From positions 434,001-498,000 of the forward strand of contig JAPEHQ010000005.1 of NCBI GenBank assembly GCA_027405735.1: a DNA stretch of 64,000 bases, given 5' to 3'. The notes under the pieces were generated by a model. The model saw nothing but the letters and a program-made list of their open reading frames with translations. It had not been told where the DNA came from and ran no database searches. This document shows positions 48,144 to 60,733 of this stretch, piece after piece (position 1 is the first letter of the stretch; every line of letters begins with the position of its first letter). Source of the stretch: Mucor racemosus (taxonomy: Eukaryota > Mucoromycota > Mucoromycetes > Mucorales > Mucoraceae). The position numbers and the translations under genes are program-made.

Positions 48144-48800
48144 TTAGTTGTCAGTAAAGGTAGAAACCAATAATGACCATGCACCAGCGACACCAGCACA
48201 GACACCAGCAGAAACCAAAGCAGCACGAGGGCCAGCAGTAGACTTGAAAACGGCACCAGAAATGGCACCACCAGCCAAACTATTGAATACATCATGCTGT
48301 CCACGTTGAGCGTCAATCAAAGCAGTTGTACCATTATAAACCATTGCAATGACACCCAAAGAATTACCAATACCAGGACCCCGACGTGTGATTGAATTCA
48401 ATGTAGTATTGAGGCGTACCTTCATATTAGGAGCACCGGAACTCTTTTTTAACCCTTCAGCCATACCAAAAGCTCCACCCAAAGTCAAACCAGCTAAATA
48501 AGTTGTACCAGTACCATAACATAAATCATCCGACCAACCTCTAGAAGGAGCAAGAGATCCACCTCCCATACTATTTCCTGCAGACTCTCCTTCAACTTGT
48601 AAGAAATCAAGACCTCCTTGTAATGCAACAGGTTGAAGTCGATTAGCATCATATGTGACACTTGACATGAAATCTGGGATCTTTTCGAAACTGTTGTCTC
48701 CAAAATTCTCTTCTGACAAACCTGAAACAGAAGGGGAATAGATATCATCTAATGTATTTGCACTATCATCATTATTGTTTGATCCACCAAAGATTCCCAT
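48144..48800 (-). CDS. TIM23: Mitochondrial import inner membrane translocase subunit TIM23
   Basis: An intronless 218-residue frame. Tim23 is the channel subunit of the presequence translocase in the inner membrane. The first 90 residues are the acidic/polar intermembrane-space part (DDIYSPSVSGLSEENFGD). The Tim17/22/23 domain follows with GTGTTYLAGLTLGGAFGMAEG, GPGIGNSLGVIAMVYNGTT and FNSLAGGAISGAVFKSTAG, rich in GxxxG spacing and forming about four membrane spans. Length matches the family. The gene is convergent with the palmitoyltransferase gene, 283 bp away. Confidence 0.94.
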   Translation of the reverse strand: MGIFGGSNNNDDSANTLDDIYSPSVSGLSEENFGDNSFEKIPDFMSSVTYDANRLQPVALQGGLDFLQVEGESAGNSMGGGSLAPSRGWSDDLCYGTGTTYLAGLTLGGAFGMAEGLKKSSGAPNMKVRLNTTLNSITRRGPGIGNSLGVIAMVYNGTTALIDAQRGQHDVFNSLAGGAISGAVFKSTAGPRAALVSAGVCAGVAGAWSLLVSTFTDN

Positions 48801-49879
48801 TTTTATTATTGTTGTTTTTTAGAAAGAAAGAAAAAGAAATGCAAAGAAGGAAAAAAACTTAATGGTTCTAAACTATTGTAAATCTTATACCACCCTCCCC
48901 TCCTTTACTTCTATTCCGACCATACCCCAAAAAAGTAATATAAAAGTGGCTTGTACCACATAGAAAAATAGAAAGATACTGGGTTGATACGTTGTTGAAT
49001 CACACTCAAATCCCTGAATACCTATAGAAGATTGGTATTCATTCTAGAATATGCAATTAAAAATATATGCCATGTATATAATGAGTTGATTGAAAATCTA
49101 ATATTTGGTATTTGAAAAAGGTATTCTAAATGACAGTGAGCATAAATCGGCATTACTATTACGCTAAAAAAAACAAAAAGTTTATACACTTCCAAATTAT
49201 ACATATTCCCATTGTTTAAAAGAATTTTATGGGCCACAAAAGAGATTTATGGACTTATAAATTACATATTTATAGCTCCAAGATGCTCTTTACTGATTCT
49301 TAGTATTATTTACTGTAATTTCCTATTAAGTCCATCATGTAAAAAAGTTTTAGAGAAACTCATTTTTGGTTTAATCGGTTTTATCTGACACTTGATTTAA
49401 TGTTATTGAAGCGCAGCATACATAGCTCATATTTGTATTTTTGTTCATTCTGTCAACAAGATAGCAGTTTGGTTTTTAAGAGTTGTTTTACGATCTGAAA
49501 GCATGATATCTCAGTATATATAAAACTTCGACTTGAAAACCTTTACTTGTGGGCTAGGTATTAATTGCTAAGATCAAAATCAATAAATCGCATGTAGACG
49601 ACATAAAATGGACGGGGGGTATTGAAAGTATATATTAAATAAGCCTTTGGTGCTGAATTCGTTCCTTTACGAAACATCTTCCAATAATAAAAATAACTTT
49701 TATATTTATTTATTTTATTGTTGAAGCAAAACAGTTATACTTCATAATCATTAATTGCTTTGTTTTCGTAATTATCAATAAAAAATAATTTAAAATTTCA
49801 TCGTTTGATAAACACTACACTCCACAAGTTAAAATGGATTTTTTTTTTTTTGCAAAATTTGAGTCTTCTTGTTTTCAAT
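48801..49879. other. Intergenic, upstream of TIM23
   Basis: Holds the TIM23 promoter and leader (purine-rich aaagaaagaaaaagaaatg at about 48821 on the plus strand). Further out there is AT-rich DNA with no frame above 75 codons and no recognised repeat. Confidence 0.45.
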
Positions 49880-51612
49880 CTTCAAAATTGGAGCGTGAAC
49901 TCTTTTCTATAACTAGCCTCACACCAAACACTTTTTACATATGCCTCAGGCATTACTAAACAGGTATGAATTAGTCGCATTATGGTCCCTGTTCCGAAAT
50001 TTATTTTATATCTCACGAAAAACTCGAAAACGCGTAAAATTCTCTGCTTTTTAACTTGAAAACTGGGTCTCACTTTTCGTCCCTGCTCTATTTTTTTTTT
50101 CACTAAATAACACCAAGAAAAAATTATATGCCAATGTACCTGAGATGTTCAGCTTTAATCCAAAAACAAGTATCCGAAAATATCCTACTTTTTGCAGTTG
50201 GTATTAATTTTTCAGTGCTAAGGTTTCAGATTTTTTACGCGTATTTCACTGCTAATGGATTGAAAACTTTGAGGCTTTATATCTCTAGAAAAAATTAAGC
50301 TATGCTACAACTTTTTAATAATGAAATTTACTTGTTTTAAAGTGCTCTATAACATGTTTCAATATAAAAAAATTCTGAGCACTCTTATTTTTTTTCATTT
50401 TTTTGGGCATTTCTATAGTAGGTTTCAAAATATTGGTTAAATTGAGCAACATTTTTTTTGCATTCATGTTATCCAGATCGTTGAGCTCTCTCAGATCCAA
50501 TTTAGAGTTTTTTAAAATATTGATTTTTCGTGGAGATATCCTCAAAATGTGTGCAAAGAGATACCTTCGTTTCTACCTCCCAATTTTCCCTTATATACCC
50601 TCATCCCAAATTCTGAATTTGAAAAAAAAAATTGACAAAAATCTTGTTTCTCTACAAAAAATGCAGCTAGAAGGTTCAGCAATGGCTCGATCGATAGATA
50701 AATTTGTTGCACATCATTTGTGTAAATCATTTTTGAAGCATGTTTATAAAAAGTGATGTGTATTTCCAAAAAACCTTCAAAATTTCAATAACACTTTGTG
50801 CAAAATTTAATGTGAATCATTTGTCTGGATTTTGTTTAGATGGATGCAGAATTTAAAACTGAACAAAAAACATTTACTAAGCTATTTCATCTTACATTGC
50901 AGTTCCTGAGCCATTAAGCAATTTTGTTTTTTTGACAATTTTCTGGTCGATTTTACGAATCAATTTTGGAACTCAGTTAGCATAGGGTTAAGCTGTAATG
51001 TAACCTATATTTTGATTATCTCAACGAAAAATTAATATTTTTTGCTGAAACAAAAAATGCAGAATAGTTTCGAGTTGGACCTACCTTCTTGTGAATACAA
51101 AATATCAACATCTTAATTTAGGCATTCAATTTTTTACAATATATTTTAGGTAAACCTTGTTCAATTTTGGTTAATATTTGGTAAGCGCACTTATATTCTG
51201 GAATAAATATTTCTATTTTCCGATACATACTAATGGCTTATAAAGTAAAGATTTATATCTCTGCAGATTTTACGTGATTCGACTCAACATTAAGCGAAAA
51301 CATTTGAAAACCATTTAAAGCTCATCTGAAACTTACTTTCCTACAGCTGTAAAAACCGATAACAAAAACCTCATCATCTCGATAAATTTTAATCCTATTA
51401 ACTTCCAACTTTACATGAGAGCATGAGAGTGGATATACCTCTTAGGCACGATGATCTCGATAGGCAACTGTTACAACCTACTGTGTATTGAGAAAATCAA
51501 TGCCAAATTGCACCTACACTTTTCTGCGCACTTTTAATGAAAATAATTAAAAATACAATCTTTATAAATAATAATCCAGGTAAGCTGCTATTCTACATGA
51601 GTATAGGTATCA
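49880..51612 (+). repeat. Dispersed repeat family A, copy 5 (least interrupted)
   Basis: About 1.73 kb from ttcaaaattggagcgtg to catgagtatag with no LTR or MITE inside, so it serves as the empty-site reference for copies 1 and 2. The minus strand carries the family frame at 50315-50545, broken by a one-base deletion near 50546 (tcaaaatgtg against tcaaaaatgtg elsewhere); the N-terminal part continues in another frame to 50769. No polymerase or transposase motif. Confidence 0.8.
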
Positions 51613-52299
51613 CTACGGCCGAACTATGCTTCCCATGGGAATAGTGATCTACACAGATGGGCAGAATAAAAACTTTTATGCAGATCAGGCTGCCCGGATG
51701 AGCAGAGCAATGAGATCAAAATTTTTTAATCAATTTACTAAAGTATATCAATCATAATCTAATTAATAACGAAGATAATTTGGATGGTTTAAAGCAGATG
51801 TGAGTTACTCTGATTCAACAGAATTGCCTTATTGACGAGATATATTAATTTGAAATTTAGGGTGTGAAAGAGTTCTGCCCATGTTCTTCTTTTGGGGACC
51901 AAGTGGGAAGAACAACAACAACTTGTTTGGTAACACGAAAAGTATTTATGCCTTTGTAAATTTCTGTTTGTAACACACAAAATCCTTTTTCTTCCCTACT
52001 CTTTTCTCAGCTCTTTTATTTACGTTTAAAACTACAACAAAAAGACCAATATTTTTTTATAAACTGAAATCAAGAAGCAGGTACAAGTACATGCTTTTCC
52101 TATTGTTTATTTGGAAATAAATTATTAACTGTTAATGTTAGGGCACGTTACAATATCTTTTTCGAGCAAAAAAAGCATCCAGGACTGAATCATTTTGTTC
52201 CATTATCTACGTTATAATCAATGCTTTTTTGATCTAAAGTCGATATCTACCTGGAGAAAAACTGGTGTTATAAAAGTATGTATAGTATTGACTTAATTT
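51613..52299. other. Intergenic, nothing recognised
   Basis: A slightly GC-richer patch near 51612-51720 (acggccgaactatgcttccc) has no match elsewhere in the window. No gene seen. Confidence 0.4.
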
Positions 52300-53720
52300 G
52301 AATGAACGAATAAACTTATGTTTGTCTATTTAGTTTCTAAAAAGTACTTGTTTCTATTTAGTGACCAACAACCAAGAGGAAAACGGGATGTTGTCTTGTA
52401 TACCATTACCAACTATTAAAGGTAAATCACAATGATGATTACTTGTTAATTGATTTTACTAATAAACCAATTTTTATAAGCCATAAATAAGGCACACTCA
52501 ATCCAAAATGCTTGAAGCAATTCAATTATGCTACAGTAATTTACATGATGGTTTATCATCTCTTGCTTATTCCATTGCTATACTTGATTTTAATATTTTG
52601 TTTATACTGCTACATCGACTTGGTTCGTCGTCCATTAGAGTTAACCTACCATCCTTGATTATCGTATCTATAATAACAGTCCATTATTAGCTCATGGTAT
52701 ACAAAACTATTAAAAGGGGTCGTCTAATCTCAAATTTATTTGATTCAACTGCTGATGCTAAACTAACATCAAATTAGTCGTGTTGACTCGCAATAAAATA
52801 AGATGTTTTATCAAGTACGATGTTGGCGTTCAATGTATATATTTCAGTTAGATTGAATAGATAGAGATATGGTTCATACAAAAATCTATTATGAATGTGT
52901 GAGAAAGCTCAGATCTATGAACACAAAAAAATGATCCAAATTGTTGTGATGCTTTGTCTACTTGTACGAGATTTTTTTGTGGCGATACCTGGTAACTCAA
53001 GTGTAATTTAGGCATTTAATTGTCAAATGTATTGGATCAAGGTAAAATTGGTTGATTGACATAACAGATAATAAATTTAATGTCATTTATTGAATGGATG
53101 AATGTAAATGATGTATAATAAAACAAAGCTTATGTTTTTTGAATGAAAGTACTAATAATTCTGGTTAACATCAATAAGTTCAAAAAGCATAATTAAGAAG
53201 CGCAATAATTGCACGCATAATTTGATATGCAGAAAACTCTTGAAGCATTCATTATTTTTTTTTGGCAGTGCTGCAAATCATCCTTCAGTATGACTGGATA
53301 TTAATGAATCAGAGAAAATACAATTGGTAAAATAAAAAATAACTGATAACCAACAATGTACATCAAGTTCAAGATAGATAAAAGGTGCATTTATTGTTGT
53401 GTAGTAAAGATAGCAACATTTTAATGGATAGAAATTACAGGACCAAGACGTTGTGTTTGCTTCAGAATTTTTAAAAGGGTTTAAAATCATACTTCATCAT
53501 CAGATTTACTTAGATCTTGAATATTCACCATATCCTATTAGTATCATTTTGTTTTTTATTGAATTTCTGTATTGTTAAAAATCAAGCCTGTCATAATTTA
53601 TAACAATAATGACAATGGAATGTTTCTGATTTTAGGTTGACATTTATCATAAGGCGGGCTGATGACATATTTGATACTATAGTAAATGGAACCCGTCAAT
53701 TTAATTTATAGAATTTAACT
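52300..53720 (+). repeat. Diverged relative of the tandem unit's right half
   Basis: Aligns with 55797-57156 at roughly 80 percent with many small indels (shared gatgttgtcttgtatacc, ctcatggtatgcaaaactatt-like and gagatttttttgtggcgat). It ends where near-identity between units starts, so it is an older duplicate of the same segment. It includes the upstream part of a dynein-like pseudo-exon. Confidence 0.75.
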
Positions 53721-53861
53721 GCAAACACCGAGGAATCATTTGTAAGTACCTAATAAGTTGGTTCTGGTAACGCATTGAATAAATTGGCTTGGGACAGAGA
53801 CAGAAAAAAGATGGCAATAGGTTCCAGTAATGGCCATGTTTATGTTTATGATATTGGAGAG
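53671..53861 (+). pseudogene. Dynein intermediate chain WD-repeat exon fragment, copy 1
   Basis: One continuous frame reads NGTRQFNL-stop-NLTANTEESFVST-stop-stop-VGSGNALNKLAWDRD, then KKMAIGSSNGHVYVYDIGE, followed by a GTAAGA donor. This matches the last WD repeat of cytoplasmic dynein intermediate chains (DGTG..DLWNLN.DTE, ALN..W, GDS.G.VYVYDVGE). Three in-frame stops (TAG where Trp is usual, then TAA TAA) disable it. The rest of the gene was not found. Confidence 0.7.
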
Positions 53862-54743
53862 GTAAGAGTAAAAAAAAACTTAATGTAAATCATCCCTAGC
53901 GCAATAATTATAAAGACTATATTATCATCAAATAAACTACCACACAATATAAACATGTATAAAGATTTACAGTAATAATAAACTTGAATCAAGTAGGTAC
54001 AGCATTGTAAATTCTTGAAAAAGTTCTCAAGTATAATAAAATCTCTTATTTTTAAGACTTACAAAGCTTATAAGCGGAATATTAATTTAGAAAATTATTT
54101 TTGTCCAGATCATCAATTTTGACATTTTTTAATTTTTTATTTCTGGTTTTGCAAATTTAGAGTTAATTCTACTACCAATTATAAAAACAAAAAGTACACA
54201 CATACACAGAATTTAGCGCTCTATTTGCTCAATAAAAAATAACAAGCGTTTTCATTGCAAAGTATTACATGAAAATCCTTTAATCAAAAATCCGTTTTTG
54301 GGGCAAAAGTACAAAGTTTCATTAATTAACATTTAATATTAAGTTTTTATAAAATGTGTATTAGTTATAGCTACAATATTCTCTCACAATGTAGTATATT
54401 TAAACGTCGATTTTGGTATCAAAATTTGATTTTTCTGTTTTTTGATCAAAATCATGAGTGTTGGTAAGGATAAAAATGAGACCCGAAAATGTCCGCTACA
54501 AAGTCTGAATTTTCAGACTGTACATGGTTAAATATAAGAAAAGTAAAAAAAAAAAGACGCTTCTTTATTTAAATAAAAGTTGGATATATACCATAGTATA
54601 AGAGACTTAGCCGTTCAATCTTGCTATGCTCGATTACGGCGTCGCTCTACGGGCTTTCTTTTGCAATTTTTTAACGAATCTATGATATGACAGACGGTTT
54701 TTCTGGTGGAAAAATGTATGTTTCTATGATAACAGCTACTGCC

Positions 54744-55275
54744 TGTTGTATTCCATCTACTAGTATCATACATTATCACCTTCTACAGTATCAATATATC
54801 TCACAATCTATTGACTACGACATGTATTGAAGTGCAAGTCTTGATATCGGATATAAGAAACTCCTAGCGTACCAAGTTTAATCCAGTAATTACCAAGAAC
54901 GCTTGGACCTCAATTATGACACCACATTATTTCATCCCAGTAGTTAACCAATCAAGTAGTTACCAAATCAACATCATCCAAGCATATTTAGCGCAGCATT
55001 GAAACAACACAACTCACAAGCTCTGCAAGAACGGTTAAATTATGATTGATCCATTTCAATCCATAGATTACTATCAAACAGATTCAATGGTTTAATAGTG
55101 CCTTAAATTACATCTCAGGATCTCAATGTCAAGTCAATATAAAAGGCCATACTTTTACATCTAAATAAACGATATCTTGTTTTTATTATACAGTTGAAGA
55201 ACTGATTAATTACTAATTCTTTTATAATTGTATTATTTTTTGAGTAATATTTATCAATCCTGAAAATATACGACA
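54744..55275 (+). mobile_element. Solo LTR, family 1, in tandem unit 1
   Basis: TGTTGTATTCC...ATATACGACA, 532 bp, with 5-bp duplication ctgcc at 54739-54743 and 55276-55280. TATA box tataaaagg at about 55138-55146 and aataaa at 55164-55169, in the order expected for U3 and R. Partner copies at 4104 and 5938 are inverted relative to this one. The third R3 copy (near 61595) lacks it. Confidence 0.87.
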
Positions 55276-55515
55276 CTGCCTATTGTGTTTAGTTTATGAT
55301 ATGGTCATGCGCTGTGATGCTACTTTTACATTGTCTGAAACGAGCAATTTAGCAGGGTTTTAATTGCGCTAAATAATTTAAAGCCTTGAAAACCCTTTTC
55401 TACGTATGTTGCTTCTCTCTTTTTGTTTTCATATTCCAAGAATAAATTCATCGTTTTATAAGGGGTATCAGACTATCAAGCCGCTGGCATTCTTTTATTT
55501 TATCTGAGTACGACG

Positions 55516-55796
55516 TGTAATGAGTCAAACATTTTTTTAGTTTCTTCATTCATGCAAAACCTTGCCTCATTCCTTATATAAATACTACAAGGAAATCATT
55601 ACATGATCCCTTATGGATTTAAATGTCTTATTACACTCTCTTTACTTTTATTTATTTACTAATAAATATCTAATTTACAAATAAGAACACCAACCTTCAT
55701 CAACCCAGTGATCATCAATTTATGATAACAAGAAGAATAATATCTATAAGCATATTATCCACCTTTGTTGTTAGTTCAAAATTACAGATCATTACA
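55516..55796 (+). mobile_element. LTR-like element, family 2 relative, in tandem unit 1
   Basis: Starts TGTAATGAG and ends GATCATTACA, an inverted pair like the family 2 LTR at 6901-7242. Contains tatataaatac then aataaatat. No flanking duplication (cgacg against cctac). It sits exactly between R3 and the segment duplicated at 52300, so it may mark a recombination joint. Confidence 0.5.
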
Positions 55797-57106
55797 CCTA
55801 CTTAATTTCTAAAAAATATTTGTTTATATTTAGTGGCCAACAGCCAAGAAGAGGGAAACAAGATGTTGTCTTGTATACCTAGTATATCAACTATCAAAGG
55901 TACGCCATGATCATTACTTCTTGTTAATTGATTTTACTAATAAATCAATTTCTATAGGCCAAAAGTAAAGGCGTATTCAGTTCAAACCGCTTGGAACAAT
56001 TCAATTGTGCTAATTTACATGGTTTATCATCTCTTACTCATTCAATTGTTATATTTAATTTTAATATTTCTTTTATACTGCTAATCAACAACCCGTTTGT
56101 CCATTAAAGTTAACTCACCATAGTACTTTAATAGCTTATCTATAATAACGGCCCATTATTAGCTCATGGTATGCAAAACTATTAAAATGAATTGTCTAAT
56201 CTCAAATTTATCTGATTCAACTGCTGATGCTAAACTATCATTAAATTAGTTGTGTTGACGCGCAATAAAGTAATAAGGCGTTTTATCGAATACGATATTG
56301 GCGTTCAATGTATTCCAGTTAAATTGAATAGATAGAGATATTATGGTTTATGTAGAGATCTATGAACACAAAAAAATGATCCAAATTGTGATGCTTCGCC
56401 GACCTGTACGAGATTTTTTTGTGGCGATTAGTGGCTTAAGTGTAATTTAGGTATTTAATTGCCAAACGTATCGAATCAAGATGAAGTTGGCTGATTTATA
56501 TAATTGATAATGAATGCAATGTCATTTATTGAATAGGTGAATGTAAATGTATCTTATAAAGCAACACTGCTTACTTGCAAATGAAAATATTGATTATTCT
56601 AATTAACATCAATAGGTTCAAAAAGCATAGTTAAGTGCAATCATTGCTACTACGTCGTCTAATTTTATATGCAGAAAACTCTTGAAGTATTCATTCTTTT
56701 TTTTTTTTAGCAATGCTACAAATCATCGTTCAATATGACTAAATATTAATGAATTAGAGAAAAGGCAGCTGGTAAAAAACTGATATCCAACAATGTACAT
56801 CGAGGTCAAGATCGATAAAATTTGCATTAATTGTATAGTGGAAATTGCAACATTTTGATGGATAGAAATTACAGGAAAAAGGTACTGTATTATTTGCCCC
56901 AAGATTTTTAAAAGGGTTTAAAGCATACTTTATCAAACTTACTTAGATGTTAAATGCTCACCATATACTATTATTAGTATCCTCTTGTTTTTTATTTGAT
57001 TGCTGTATTATTAAAAATCAAGCTTTTTATAGCTTATAACAATGACAATAGGATGTTTCTAATTTTAGATTGACATTTATCATAAAGCGGGATGATAATA
57101 CGCTTG

Positions 57107-57297
57107 ATACTACTGTAGTAGATTAAACCAGTCAATTTAATTTATTGAATTTGAATGCAAACACCGAGGAATCATTTGTAAGTACCTAATAAGTTGGTTC
57201 TGGTAACGCATTGAATAAATTGGCTTGGGACAGAGACAGAAAAAAGATGGCAATAGGTTCCAGTAATGGCCATGTTTATGTTTATGATATTGGAGAG
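57107..57297 (+). pseudogene. Dynein intermediate chain exon fragment, copy 2
   Basis: Same frame as copy 1, but upstream it reads VD-stop-TSQFNLLNLNANTEESF, then the same TAA TAA pair and the intact VGSGNALNKLAWDRD...VYVYDIGE block. It keeps N-L-N where copy 1 has N-L-T and has Leu instead of a stop at the usual Trp, so the two upstream halves decayed independently. Confidence 0.7.
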
Positions 57298-58179
57298 GTA
57301 AGAGTAAAAAAAAACTTAATGTAAATCATCCCTAGCGCAATAATTATAAAGACTATATTATCATCAAATAAACTACCACACAATATAAACATGTATAAAG
57401 ATTTACAGTAATAATAAACTTGAATCAAGTAGGTACAGCATTGTAAATTCTTGAAAAAGTTCTCAAGTATAATAAAATCTCTTATTTTTAAGACTTACAA
57501 AGCTTATAAGCGGAATATTAATTTAGAAAATTATTTTTGTCCAGATCATCAATTTTGACATTTTTTAATTTTTTATTTCTGGTTTTGCAAATTTAGAGTT
57601 AATTCTACTACCAATTATAAAAACAAAAAGTACACACATACACAGAATTTAGCGCTCTATTTGCTCAATAAAAAATAACAAGCGTTTTCATTGCAAAGTA
57701 TTACATGAAAATCCTTTAATCAAAAATCCGTTTTTGGGGCAAAAGTACAAAGTTTCATTAATTAACATTTAATATTAAGTTTTTATAAAATGTGTATTAG
57801 TTATAGCTACAATATTCTCTCACAATGTAGTATATTTAAACGTCGATTTTGGTATCAAAATTTGATTTTTCTGTTTTTTGATCAAAATCATGAGTGTTGG
57901 TAAGGATAAAAATGAGACCCGAAAATGTCCGCTACAAAGTCTGAATTTTCAGACTGTACATGGTTAAATATAAGAAAAGTAAAAAAAAAAAGACGCTTCT
58001 TTATTTAAATAAAAGTTGGATATATACCATAGTATAAGAGACTTAGCCGTTCAATCTTGCTATGCTCGATTACGGCGTCGCTCTACGGGCTTTCTTTTGC
58101 AATTTTTTAACGAATCTATGATATGACAGACGGTTTTTCTGGTGGAAAAATGTATGTTTCTATGATAACAGCTACTGCC

Positions 58180-58711
58180 TGTTGTATTCCATCTACTAGT
58201 ATCATACATTATCACCTTCTACAGTATCAATATATCTCACAATCTATTGACTACGACATGTATTGAAGTGCAAGTCTTGATATCGGATATAAGAAACTCC
58301 TAGCGTACCAAGTTTAATCCAGTAATTACCAAGAACGCTTGGACCTCAATTATGACACCACATTATTTCATCCCAGTAGTTAACCAATCAAGTAGTTACC
58401 AAATCAACATCATCCAAGCATATTTAGCGCAGCATTGAAACAACACAACTCACAAGCTCTGCAAGAACGGTTAAATTATGATTGATCCATTTCAATCCAT
58501 AGATTACTATCAAACAGATTCAATGGTTTAATAGTGCCTTAAATTACATCTCAGGATCTCAATGTCAAGTCAATATAAAAGGCCATACTTTTACATCTAA
58601 ATAAACGATATCTTGTTTTTATTATACAGTTGAAGAACTGATTAATTACTAATTCTTTTATAATTGTATTATTTTTTGAGTAATATTTATCAATCCTGAA
58701 AATATACGACA
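58180..58711 (+). mobile_element. Solo LTR, family 1, in tandem unit 2
   Basis: Exact positional duplicate of 54744-55275 (offset 3,436), including the ctgcc duplication. It arose with the tandem duplication, not by a new insertion. Confidence 0.87.
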
Positions 58712-58951
58712 CTGCCTATTGTGTTTAGTTTATGATATGGTCATGCGCTGTGATGCTACTTTTACATTGTCTGAAACGAGCAATTTAGCAGGGTTTTAAT
58801 TGCGCTAAATAATTTAAAGCCTTGAAAACCCTTTTCTACGTATGTTGCTTCTCTCTTTTTGTTTTCATATTCCAAGAATAAATTCATCGTTTTATAAGGG
58901 GTATCAGACTATCAAGCCGCTGGCATTCTTTTATTTTATCTGAGTACGACG

Positions 58952-59232
58952 TGTAATGAGTCAAACATTTTTTTAGTTTCTTCATTCATGCAAAACCTTG
59001 CCTCATTCCTTATATAAATACTACAAGGAAATCATTACATGATCCCTTATGGATTTAAATGTCTTATTACACTCTCTTTACTTTTATTTATTTACTAATA
59101 AATATCTAATTTACAAATAAGAACACCAACCTTCATCAACCCAGTGATCATCAATTTATGATAACAAGAAGAATAATATCTATAAGCATATTATCCACCT
59201 TTGTTGTTAGTTCAAAATTACAGATCATTACA
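58952..59232 (+). mobile_element. LTR-like element, family 2 relative, in tandem unit 2
   Basis: Positional duplicate of 55516-55796 within the second tandem unit; same TGTAATGAG...GATCATTACA ends. Confidence 0.5.
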
Positions 59233-60542
59233 CCTACTTAATTTCTAAAAAATATTTGTTTATATTTAGTGGCCAACAGCCAAGAAGAGGGAAACAAGAT
59301 GTTGTCTTGTATACCTAGTATATCAACTATCAAAGGTACGCCATGATCATTACTTCTTGTTAATTGATTTTACTAATAAATCAATTTCTATAGGCCAAAA
59401 GTAAAGGCGTATTCAGTTCAAACCGCTTGGAACAATTCAATTGTGCTAATTTACATGGTTTATCATCTCTTACTCATTCAATTGTTATATTTAATTTTAA
59501 TATTTCTTTTATACTGCTAATCAACAACCCGTTTGTCCATTAAAGTTAACTCACCATAGTACTTTAATAGCTTATCTATAATAACGGCCCATTATTAGCT
59601 CATGGTATGCAAAACTATTAAAATGAATTGTCTAATCTCAAATTTATCTGATTCAACTGCTGATGCTAAACTATCATTAAATTAGTTGTGTTGACGCGCA
59701 ATAAAGTAATAAGGCGTTTTATCGAATACGATATTGGCGTTCAATGTATTCCAGTTAAATTGAATAGATAGAGATATTATGGTTTATGTAGAGATCTATG
59801 AACACAAAAAAATGATCCAAATTGTGATGCTTCGCCGACCTGTACGAGATTTTTTTGTGGCGATTAGTGGCTTAAGTGTAATTTAGGTATTTAATTGCCA
59901 AACGTATCGAATCAAGATGAAGTTGGCTGATTTATATAATTGATAATGAATGCAATGTCATTTATTGAATAGGTGAATGTAAATGTATCTTATAAAGCAA
60001 CACTGCTTACTTGCAAATGAAAATATTGATTATTCTAATTAACATCAATAGGTTCAAAAAGCATAGTTAAGTGCAATCATTGCTACTACGTCGTCTAATT
60101 TTATATGCAGAAAACTCTTGAAGTATTCATTCTTTTTTTTTTTTAGCAATGCTACAAATCATCGTTCAATATGACTAAATATTAATGAATTAGAGAAAAG
60201 GCAGCTGGTAAAAAACTGATATCCAACAATGTACATCGAGGTCAAGATCGATAAAATTTGCATTAATTGTATAGTGGAAATTGCAACATTTTGATGGATA
60301 GAAATTACAGGAAAAAGGTACTGTATTATTTGCCCCAAGATTTTTAAAAGGGTTTAAAGCATACTTTATCAAACTTACTTAGATGTTAAATGCTCACCAT
60401 ATACTATTATTAGTATCCTCTTGTTTTTTATTTGATTGCTGTATTATTAAAAATCAAGCTTTTTATAGCTTATAACAATGACAATAGGATGTTTCTAATT
60501 TTAGATTGACATTTATCATAAAGCGGGATGATAATACGCTTG

Positions 60543-60733
60543 ATACTACTGTAGTAGATTAAACCAGTCAATTTAATTTATTGAATTTGAATGCAAACAC
60601 CGAGGAATCATTTGTAAGTACCTAATAAGTTGGTTCTGGTAACGCATTGAATAAATTGGCTTGGGACAGAGACAGAAAAAAGATGGCAATAGGTTCCAGT
60701 AATGGCCATGTTTATGTTTATGATATTGGAGAG
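60543..60733 (+). pseudogene. Dynein intermediate chain exon fragment, copy 3
   Basis: Identical to copy 2, with the same three stops and the same GTAAGA donor after the DIGE end. Confidence 0.7.

Larger units (their letters stand above)
53721..57156 (+). repeat. Tandem unit 1 (3,436 bp)
   Basis: Virtually identical over its full length to 57157-60592, with a period of 3,436 bp; I saw no difference in the stretches compared line by line. Contents in order: most of the dynein-like pseudo-exon, R3 (53953-55440) with a family 1 solo LTR, a family 2 LTR-like element (55516-55796), and the segment 55797-57156. No intact gene. A 60-codon minus frame at 56754-56936 recurs in unit 2 and is partly matched at 53278-53490, but it looks like a by-product of the repeat. 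Confidence 0.9.
57157..60592 (+). repeat. Tandem unit 2 (3,436 bp)
   Basis: Direct duplicate of 53721-57156, including both LTR-like insertions and the pseudo-exon. The near absence of differences points to a recent duplication, or to an assembly duplication. Confidence 0.9.

Noticed and set aside
56754..56936. 60-codon minus frame, repeated at 60190-60372
   Set aside because: The second copy exists only because of the tandem duplication; the older relative at 53278-53490 shows frame-breaking indels.
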